Source: an uncultured Eubacteriales bacterium
Lineage (GTDB): Bacteria; Bacillota; Clostridia; Lachnospirales; Lachnospiraceae
DNA: 64,000 bases
Direction of reading: 5' to 3'
Assembly (NCBI GenBank): GCA_900314885.1
Contig: OMWY01000009.1
Coordinates: 24,045-88,044, forward strand
Shown here: positions 58,050 through 64,000 of the stretch, one piece after another
Layout of the letters: each line of letters opens with the position of its first letter
Numbering within the stretch: the first letter of the stretch is position 1
The notes under the pieces: generated by a model
The model's input: the letters and a program-made list of their open reading frames with translations, nothing else
Database searches by the model: none
What the model was told of the DNA's origin: nothing
Made by a program: the position numbers and the translations under genes

Positions 58050-59812
58050 ATTTGCCTCCTGTCAGTAGTACATTTTATTTTTTCGTTATCGACTGTATAG
58101 ATCATGTCGCACTCGGATACGGTGGTGAGGCGGTGGGCGATAATTACCATCGTCTTCCTCCCGTGGAGCGAATTGATCGACTCCATAATTTCCGCCTCGG
58201 TAGCGTTATCAAGGGCGCTTGTCGCCTCATCAAATACGAGAAGGTCAGGATCGGTGTAGAGGGCTCTCGCGATTCCGATTCTCTGGCGTTGTCCGCCCGA
58301 GAGCCTCATGCCCCGTTCACCTATCTCGGTATCTATTCCATCCGGAAGTTCATTTACCACGTCTTCAAGTCTCGCCTCACGGAGAACCTCCATCACCTTA
58401 TCCCTGTCGATATTTTCCTTATTTACACCAAAAGCCACATTCGCGGCTACCGTGTCATCTATCATATAGGTGCTCTGAGGGATATAGGATATTCTTGAAA
58501 GCCACGATGGATAATCCGTCATAATATCCACTCCGTCGGAGAGCACATTTCCCTCTTGAGGATTAAGAAGCCCTAAGAGAATATCAACCGTCGTGGTCTT
58601 ACCCGCTCCCGAAGGGCCCACAATTCCAACAGATGCGCCCGCAGGAATTACCATATTCGCGTCTGTTAAAATGTTCCGATCGGAATTCTCATAGGCAAAT
58701 GTGACATGAGATAATTCACATTTATCATTAAGTGTAAGCTTTCCCCTTGATACACTCTTTCGCTGCTCGATATCAGCCCTTCTCTCGGCATCCCAGGACT
58801 TCATGTCATTAAGAGTCTTAATCAATGCGTCAAGATTCGGCTCATAGGCAGGAAACATATTCGCGCTCGAGCTGATCCTGTTCGCTGAAGGAAGGAGCCT
58901 TACGGCCGCTACCGCGAAGGCAGACAGCTGTGGCATTAATTTCTCTACGCTCTGGCCCCTGAAAAGGAGAATCGCTATAAAGGCAAGCATGGCGCTTATA
59001 GTGACGGCCTCTATTATTAGTCTCGGGGCGTTACTTATTACGGCTGACGCTCTCGATAGCTTTGCGTTCTCGGAGGCGTATCTCTGATAATTTTCAAGGA
59101 AAAAGCCCTCCTTTTCGGCGACCTTAGTCTCCTTGATTCCGCTTACGGACTGGATTATCCACTTATTTAAATTGGCGGATATATCACGCTGCCTTACACC
59201 TATTTTTCTCATCTTCGGCTTAATAATGTAGCCGATAACAAGAATCTCTATCGTCACTATAGCGAGCACCAGGGCCGCCATAGTGGGATTTATTACGAAA
59301 ATGGCGACACAGAGCACAATCGATACGACAAGCTCCGTCGCGAGTGACATGAAATTTCCGAGGAGTAAAAATACGCCCTCGACGTCTGAAATAATAGTCC
59401 TCTGAACCTCGCCCGTCGATACATTTACAAAGTACTCATAGGGGCGGTTCAAAATCGCCGACATAATCCTGTGCTGCATCAGAACCCTGTTATTACAGAT
59501 AAATCTCTGCTGCACGTAGTACTCAAAATAGAGGAAGACATTTTTAAATATATATATAAATATCATCCCTATAAGCAGGGCGATTACGAAGGTTTTCGTC
59601 GAGTGTATATCAAGTACCCTCGCGGCCCACACGGCGTATTTATTTGTCTCAAAAAAATCAGGCTTCATAATAGAAGTCATAAGCGGCACGATAAGCGATA
59701 CGCCTATGGTTTCGAAGCCCGCTCCTATAATCATCAGCACGAAAATAATCGCGATTTTTATTTTCTGTCCGCGATCAAATACGCTGAACATTTTCTTAGT
59801 AATTCTTAGCAT
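58046..59812 (-). CDS. ABC-type lipid-linked oligosaccharide flippase (PglK-like)
   Basis: 588 aa. Six membrane helices (about 1-320) and an ATPase domain with Walker A GPSGAGKTT, Q-loop YIPQSTYMID, signature LSGGQRQRIGIARAL, Walker B LLVFDEATSALD and IIAHRLT. The membrane part (QQRFICNNRVLMQHRIMSAI) resembles PglK, which flips whole lipid-linked oligosaccharides. No Wzx or Wzy is present, so the glycan is probably flipped as a finished unit. Start shares one base with the pglC-like stop. Confidence 0.87.
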   Translation of the reverse strand: MLRITKKMFSVFDRGQKIKIAIIFVLMIIGAGFETIGVSLIVPLMTSIMKPDFFETNKYAVWAARVLDIHSTKTFVIALLIGMIFIYIFKNVFLYFEYYVQQRFICNNRVLMQHRIMSAILNRPYEYFVNVSTGEVQRTIISDVEGVFLLLGNFMSLATELVVSIVLCVAIFVINPTMAALVLAIVTIEILVIGYIIKPKMRKIGVRQRDISANLNKWIIQSVSGIKETKVAEKEGFFLENYQRYASENAKLSRASAVISNAPRLIIEAVTISAMLAFIAILLFRGQSVEKLMPQLSAFAVAAVRLLPSANRISSSANMFPAYEPNLDALIKTLNDMKSWDAERRADIEQRKSVSRGKLTLNDKCELSHVTFAYENSDRNILTDANMVIPAGASVGIVGPSGAGKTTTVDILLGLLNPQEGNVLSDGVDIMTDYPSWLSRISYIPQSTYMIDDTVAANVAFGVNKENIDRDKVMEVLREARLEDVVNELPDGIDTEIGERGMRLSGGQRQRIGIARALYTDPDLLVFDEATSALDNATEAEIMESINSLHGRKTMVIIAHRLTTVSECDMIYTVDNEKIKCTTDRRQI

Positions 59813-60447
59813 TACCGGCTGTTTCCTTTAAATTCTTCCATGGTAGCGCTTGTAGCGGAGCTTATGCCCTCATGCTTAATCACGCTTTTTACGGTCTTAA
59901 AAATAATACTGACATCACCGACAAAGGAAATATTATCTACATAGGCAACGTCGTACTTGAATTTTTCTTCCCACGTTATGGCGTTCCGGCCATTTACCTG
60001 GGCGAGGCCCGTGAGCCCCGGTCTTACCTCATGGCGGCGGCGCTGCTCCTTACTGTATCTCGGCAGATATCTCACTAAGAGCGGGCGGGGGCCGACTATA
60101 GCCATATCACCCTTAAGTATATTAATAAGCTCAGGGAGCTCGTCTATGCTAGTGCTTCTAAGCTTCTTCCCGAAGCTCGTGAGTCTCACCTCATCTGGTC
60201 TAGGCTCGCCTGTCGCGGGGTCTCTCTCATCGGTCATGGTGCGAAACTTATAGAGCTTAAATATCCGCTCCTTGCCGGTCTTCTTGTCTATCCTTCCGGG
60301 CCGATCCTGCCTGAATAGCACGGGGCTTCCAAGCCTCACCCTCACAAGGATCGCCGTCACAAGGAGGAGGGGTGACAGTATAATAAGCGCCAGGAGCGAC
60401 AGTATAAAGTCAAGGAGGCGCTTGACAAATCTCTCATATATCTTCAT
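59812..60447 (-). CDS. Undecaprenyl-phosphate sugar phosphotransferase (PglC-like)
   Basis: 211 aa, the short form of the bacterial sugar transferase family. One N-terminal re-entrant hydrophobic helix (about 11-35), PVLFRQDRPG, FKLYKFRTM, DELPELINILKGDMAIVGPR and RPGLTGLAQVNGRN are diagnostic. It moves a sugar-1-phosphate to undecaprenyl phosphate and so starts the glycan. First gene of the minus-strand operon. No Shine-Dalgarno is visible and the predicted promoter would leave only about 3 nt of leader, so it may be translated leaderless. Confidence 0.92.
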   Translation of the reverse strand: MKIYERFVKRLLDFILSLLALIILSPLLLVTAILVRVRLGSPVLFRQDRPGRIDKKTGKERIFKLYKFRTMTDERDPATGEPRPDEVRLTSFGKKLRSTSIDELPELINILKGDMAIVGPRPLLVRYLPRYSKEQRRRHEVRPGLTGLAQVNGRNAITWEEKFKYDVAYVDNISFVGDVSIIFKTVKSVIKHEGISSATSATMEEFKGNSR

Positions 60448-60450
60448 AAT
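60422..60450 (+). promoter_or_regulatory. SigA-type promoter for the Dlt-like trio
   Basis: TTGACA (60422-60427), 17 bp, CATAAT (60445-60450), inside the first codons of the divergent pglC-like gene. Confidence 0.55.
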
Positions 60451-60456
60451 AGTATC

Positions 60457-60485
60457 ATTGTACCATGATTCATTGACTTTATCAA
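60457..60485 (-). promoter_or_regulatory. SigA-type promoter for the glycan operon
   Basis: On the minus strand TTGATA (60485-60480), 17 bp, TACAAT (60462-60457). It overlaps the divergent promoter at 60422-60450, so polymerase could not occupy both at once. Confidence 0.55.
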
Positions 60486-60501
60486 GTGGGAAGGTGCTTT
60501 A

Positions 60502-61884
60502 ATGACAGATGATTTGACCGAATATATTTTTAAATGGGCTGACGCGGGTCCCGACAAAACAGCTGTAATCGATTGGGACTCAGCTTTATCCTACAGGGAA
60601 CTTGCAGGGGCTATAAGGGAGAAGGCGGGCGAGATTTTGCCCTGTCGCCCGAATGATGACAATCGCCCAATAATCATTGAAGAGCCAAAATCTGTCAGTA
60701 CCCTCGTCACCATGCTCGCCATAAATTACTCAGGCCACAGCTACTGCGTCCTCGATGACAGGCTGCCTGAGGGAAAGAAGAATGAGCTTCATGACATTTT
60801 GCATTGTGGCGGATCATTTCCACCTGACCTTAAGTACATAACCTTTTCATCAGGTTCTACGGGGAGACCGAAATTAATCATGACCTCGCGGACTGCCGCC
60901 ATGAATTACCTAGCTTCACTAACTGCTGCCCTTCCCTACAATAAGGACCTCGTCATAGCAAACCAGTCCCCCTTCTGCTTCGATGCCTGCCTTAAGGATG
61001 CCTTCGCGGCGCTCTTCGTAGGCGCGACCGTTTACTTAACCGACAGGAGGCTTTTCACTAACCCTGAAGCCCTGATCTCAGTCCTCTCGGCCAACAAGGT
61101 AAATGCCCTCACCTGGACCTCGTCAGCCTACGGGGTATTATATAGCCTTCTCGGGGGCGACCTTATAAGTGACAGGGATTTTTGTGAAAATGTGAAGCTG
61201 ATCACCTTCGGAAGCGAGAGAATGAGCCCTGATATATTGGGGTGGTTAATAAGGAATTTTCCTGCCGCCGATATTTACCAGCTATACGGGCCGACAGAGG
61301 CCACGGGAATGAGTGCCTATTTTAAGGTCGATAAGGAATTATCGTGTTTATTGGATGATGGCTTGATTCCTATCGGAAGGCCCCTGCCGGGAGTAAATAT
61401 TATCCTTATGAATGATGGCATAGAATCCGACAAGGAGGGAGAAATATATATTAATTCCAACCGACTTTCGGACGGCTATTATGGTGATAAAGCTCTTACC
61501 GACCGAAGCTTTATAAATATAGATGGCAAGAGATATTTTAAGACCGGCGATATAGCGAAGACTGACAAAGGCGGAAATCTTTTGTTTTTAGGAAGAAATG
61601 ATGATATAATTAAGCGGGGAGGATATCAGATCTCCTTGAACGCCATGTCAGCCTTCGTTGAGAAATACGACGGAGTTGATAAGGCAATAGCATTATTTTA
61701 TGAGGAAAAAAATAAGCTTATGCTCTTCTACGTGGGGACAGCTGACAAAGGGAAAATAAGGGATTATTTATCGGAACATTTCCCCACCCCTGCGGTTCCC
61801 GGTAGAATAATAAGACTAGATACCTTCCCCCTCCTATCGAACGGAAAAACAGACAGAAAGGCGCTCCTTGCATGGAAGAATTAA
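60502..61884 (+). CDS. AMP-dependent ligase, DltA-like (carrier-protein aminoacylation)
   Basis: 460 aa adenylation enzyme. ITFSSGSTGRPKLIMTSRTA near residue 114 (phosphate loop), QLYGPTEATGMSAY near residue 258, FKTGDIAKTDKGGNLLFLGR, DDIIKRGGYQISLNAM and the C-terminal catalytic Lys in LSNGKTDRKAL are all present. It is shorter than DltA (about 500 aa). By analogy it activates an amino acid, perhaps D-alanine, and loads it on the adjacent carrier. GGAAGGTG precedes the ATG; its end overlaps the carrier gene by 13 bp. Confidence 0.85.
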   Translation: MTDDLTEYIFKWADAGPDKTAVIDWDSALSYRELAGAIREKAGEILPCRPNDDNRPIIIEEPKSVSTLVTMLAINYSGHSYCVLDDRLPEGKKNELHDILHCGGSFPPDLKYITFSSGSTGRPKLIMTSRTAAMNYLASLTAALPYNKDLVIANQSPFCFDACLKDAFAALFVGATVYLTDRRLFTNPEALISVLSANKVNALTWTSSAYGVLYSLLGGDLISDRDFCENVKLITFGSERMSPDILGWLIRNFPAADIYQLYGPTEATGMSAYFKVDKELSCLLDDGLIPIGRPLPGVNIILMNDGIESDKEGEIYINSNRLSDGYYGDKALTDRSFINIDGKRYFKTGDIAKTDKGGNLLFLGRNDDIIKRGGYQISLNAMSAFVEKYDGVDKAIALFYEEKNKLMLFYVGTADKGKIRDYLSEHFPTPAVPGRIIRLDTFPLLSNGKTDRKALLAWKN

Positions 61885-62102
61885 TAGAATTGCTCACCGA
61901 TATCGATGACAGTATAGACTACGAAAATGCTGACGGGCTGGTCACTGACGGGCTGCTTGACTCGCTATCTTTAGTTGAAATAGTTGTCGCCATAAAGGAA
62001 AAATTCGGAGTTAAAATCCCGGGCTCCATGATAGTTCCCGAGAATTTTGACAGCCTTGAAAGGATAGAAAAGCTCATAGAAAAATGCGAAAAAGAGGGAT
62101 AA
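61872..62102 (+). CDS. Acyl/D-alanyl carrier protein, DltC-like
   Basis: 76 aa, acidic four-helix carrier. The phosphopantetheine serine is in GLLDSLSLVEIVVAIKEKFG (Ser37 or near). It would carry the activated amino acid or acyl group as a thioester from the ligase to the membrane acyltransferase. It overlaps both neighbours, so the trio is tightly coupled. Confidence 0.88.
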   Translation: MEELIELLTDIDDSIDYENADGLVTDGLLDSLSLVEIVVAIKEKFGVKIPGSMIVPENFDSLERIEKLIEKCEKEG

Positions 62103-63442
62103 TTAAGGGATCGGTTATTACGATACTAAGCCTTCTCTTCTATGCCAAAACGGGATGGAAGGCTTTATTTCTCATGCTTGCTGTTTCCCTTATCGCCTAT
62201 ATCGGCGGTCTTTTGGTCGCTTTATTTTCGGAAAATAAACGTTCTATTTTCGTTATTTTTTTGTCTATCTTAGTCTTTATTTTTATTTACTTTGAGGGCC
62301 TGCCGGGAAAGCATACTGTTGGATTATCCTATTATATTCTTATGGCTATGGGCTATATTATCGGGGCAGTAAACGGAAACGTCAAAGCCATAAAAAATCC
62401 CATCAAAATAATTTCCGCTATTTCCTTTTTCCCCCTGATGGCCGAAGGACCTATAGGAGAAGCCGATAAAATTTCAGAAGAAATATGGGCTGTCAAATCG
62501 TCTGATAATCCTTCATATGTTCCCGTAAGGCTCCGCCTTATGCCCGCATTTTACAGGTTTTTCTATGGTCTTTTTAAGAAGCTTGTTATCGCTGACAGGC
62601 TTGCCGAAACGGTTAATTATTATACGTCTTTCCCACTTTTATCTTGGAATTATTTACTCGGCCTCTTTTTATATTCTGTCGAATTAATCGCTGATTTTAC
62701 AGGTGGGATAGATATGGCGATTGCTATATGTAATCTGCTGAACGTAAATGTACCTGAGAATTTCCGCCATCCTCTCTTCGCTACATCGCTGTCCAACTTT
62801 TGGAAGAGGTGGCACATTTCGCTCTCCGGCTGGTTTCAGAGAAATGTATTCTATCCCCTGTCGGTCTCGCTCTCTGAAAGTAAGCTCTTATCGGGAAAAA
62901 GCCGGAGGACTGTAAGCAGGGTTTCCGTTTATACTGCTTCTATAATTACCTGGTCACTTACCGGCCTCTGGCATGGAATCAGTATTTATTATTTATTCTG
63001 GGGACTCACTAACGCGGGAATATTATTGCTTTCGTATGAATTAAGGGATAAGTACAAGGCATTTCACAAAAGGCATAAATTCGCCGATTCTAGGGGATAT
63101 AACTTATTTATGATGATAAGGACCTTCATTATCGTAATGTTCCTCAGATGTTTTGATTTAATGGCGGCAGCTTCGGCTAAAGTCGAGACCCTTACGTCAG
63201 ATTATAGGGCATTAGCCATCAGTGAGATTATCCTCTTAATTATTGCCTGCCTTGTCTGCGTACTTATAAGCGCATGCACTGCAAAGAAAAAAGAGAGATT
63301 CACCAATCCTTATTCATTAGTGAACACTCTCTCATTCCCGGCAAGACTAGCGATTCTGTTTGCGATGGTATTTGTAATTATTATATTCGGCGCCTATGGA
63401 AAGGACTATGATGCTAAAGGGTTTATTTATGGGAATTTTTAA
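62084..63442 (+). CDS. MBOAT-family membrane O-acyltransferase, DltB-like
   Basis: 452 aa with 10-12 membrane helices. The MBOAT signatures NFWKRWHISLSGWFQRNVFY (near residue 240) and LTGLWHGISIYYLFWGLTN with the catalytic His are clear; GGIDMAIAICNLLNVNVPEN is also typical. It would transfer the carrier-bound group to a surface polymer outside the membrane. It overlaps the carrier gene by 19 bp. No DltD homologue follows, which distinguishes the trio from standard dltABCD. Confidence 0.88.
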   Translation: MRKRGIIKGSVITILSLLFYAKTGWKALFLMLAVSLIAYIGGLLVALFSENKRSIFVIFLSILVFIFIYFEGLPGKHTVGLSYYILMAMGYIIGAVNGNVKAIKNPIKIISAISFFPLMAEGPIGEADKISEEIWAVKSSDNPSYVPVRLRLMPAFYRFFYGLFKKLVIADRLAETVNYYTSFPLLSWNYLLGLFLYSVELIADFTGGIDMAIAICNLLNVNVPENFRHPLFATSLSNFWKRWHISLSGWFQRNVFYPLSVSLSESKLLSGKSRRTVSRVSVYTASIITWSLTGLWHGISIYYLFWGLTNAGILLLSYELRDKYKAFHKRHKFADSRGYNLFMMIRTFIIVMFLRCFDLMAAASAKVETLTSDYRALAISEIILLIIACLVCVLISACTAKKKERFTNPYSLVNTLSFPARLAILFAMVFVIIIFGAYGKDYDAKGFIYGNF

Positions 63443-63705
63443 TAATCAATAATCAGTGATAGAGAAACAGAGCCCATCTCGATAAGGAAGTGAAAGTGAT
63501 TCGTCATGAGGCAATAGCTTATTACCTTGAAATCGTAGGGCTCGTGACTTATTACCTTGAAATCGTAGGGCTCGTGATATTGTGAGAATAGAGAGAGAAA
63601 AATCTCATAGTCCTCCTCATTCAGAAATATATTCTGGTGGCGATTCCCCCTGTTAATCACGTGGTATATCCCACCGTTGTAGAACAATCTTTTAGATCTT
63701 GCCAT
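63439..63705 (-). pseudogene. Truncated REP-associated tyrosine transposase (RAYT / Y1_Tnp)
   Basis: 88 residues. MARSKRLFYNGGIYHVINRG, NRHQNIFLNEEDYEIFLSLF and CLMTNHFHFLIE match the start of RAYT proteins, including the HFH metal-binding motif of HUH enzymes. The protein then stops (SLIIDY), about 100 residues short; the catalytic Tyr helix is lost. An exact 30-bp tandem duplication adds ten residues (HEPYDFKVIS twice) just before the HUH motif. Its 3' end overlaps the MBOAT stop. It is probably inactive. Confidence 0.82.
63518..63577. repeat. Exact 30-bp tandem duplication inside the transposase remnant
   Basis: Two identical 30-bp units, 63518-63547 and 63548-63577, each starting CTTATTACCTTGAAATCGTA. 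The duplication is in frame. Confidence 0.95.
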
Positions 63706-64000
63706 ATCTTAGCTTCAGGCAATTGAATAATAACCAAATATATACAAATATAATATGATACCATGAATTTGCTTTGATGTCAATAAAAGATAAAAGAATA
63801 AGAGAGAATTAGGGTGAAGACACATTTGGAAATTATTTGACAATATATGGATGCTTGCGCAATTATTATTTATGTCGATGTTTATGCTTTCTTTATATTT
63901 ACTTCCTATATACCAGTGCTTTACTTCGATTTGCTCTACTACAAGTCTCTTTTTGGTTTATATATTTTTTATACTATTTTGTGGCATAATATGTTTTTGT
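63706..64000. other. AT-rich intergenic tail without a clear gene
   Basis: About 295 bp, much richer in A/T than the rest of the window. A TTGACA at 63837-63842 has no well-placed -10. Two overlapping hydrophobic frames (from 63847 and 63851) stay open to the edge but neither has a ribosome binding site. Confidence 0.5.

Noticed and set aside
60502..61884. Siderophore-type non-ribosomal peptide synthesis as an alternative reading of the ligase and carrier
   Set aside because: The following MBOAT gene and lack of condensation domains fit a Dlt-like transfer to a surface polymer better.
63518..63577. Start of a CRISPR array
   Set aside because: Only two units, directly abutting with no spacers, and inside a transposase reading frame.
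63847..64000. Two overlapping hydrophobic frames open to the right edge
   Set aside because: Both are open because the DNA is very AT-rich; neither has a ribosome binding site, and they cannot both be coding.

Overview
The window looks like a chromosomal segment of a low-to-moderate-GC Firmicute, most likely Clostridia of the Lachnospiraceae type (a plant-polysaccharide user such as Butyrivibrio or a relative; genus not resolved). Reasons: strong AGGAGG ribosome binding sites, vegetative promoters of the TTGACA-17-TATAAT type, cytoplasmic GH51/GH43 arabinan enzymes with an ArsR-like regulator, a RocB-type peptidase, a FakA/Gls24 pair, heterodimeric ABC exporters and lipoprotein binding proteins.

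Layout. 0-2.8 kb: the start of a sugar-binding lipoprotein gene (runs off the left edge), then rfbD-rfbC for dTDP-rhamnose. 2.8-10.4 kb: an arabinan/arabinoside locus (GH43, GH51, a regulator, an anchored arabinanase) plus a zinc-ribbon membrane protein. 10.5-15.4 kb: an LDH/MDH-family dehydrogenase, a FliK-like gene between inverted repeats and a MalY-type lyase. 15.4-22.7 kb: an amino-acid/guanidino-compound locus (RocB, HisC-like, amidinohydrolase, PucR regulator, polar amino acid ABC transporter). 22.8-35.1 kb: UbiB kinase, DgkA, a binding-protein/GGDEF fusion, P-type ATPase, MFS and a heterodimeric ABC exporter. 35.4-48.8 kb: two tRNAs, a two-component system, rfbB, pnp, EAL protein, CtpA, rpsO, FakA and Gls24. 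49-63.4 kb: a surface-glycan operon (PglC-like priming enzyme, PglK-like flippase, six glycosyltransferases, CAP protein, 10-TM metal exporter), with a divergent DltA/DltC/DltB-like trio.

How the parts connect. Rhamnose genes at both ends of the first 40 kb feed nucleotide sugar to glycan assembly, and the Dlt-like trio probably decorates that glycan; the two units diverge from overlapping promoters. A TTTAGA-N4-TCTAAA palindrome occurs at the arabinan genes and, imperfectly, at their regulator. A shared 15-bp box, an identical 21-bp spacing to a -10 element and a leader hairpin occur at both amino-acid operons flanking the PucR gene.

The most unusual layer is a modular set of intergenic hairpin elements at about a dozen places between genes, some running into stop codons or a tRNA leader. 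A truncated REP-associated tyrosine transposase lies at the right end. No CRISPR array, rRNA, replication origin or intact insertion sequence was seen. Start sites were moved inward where a ribosome binding site decided them; promoter calls rest on sequence matches only.
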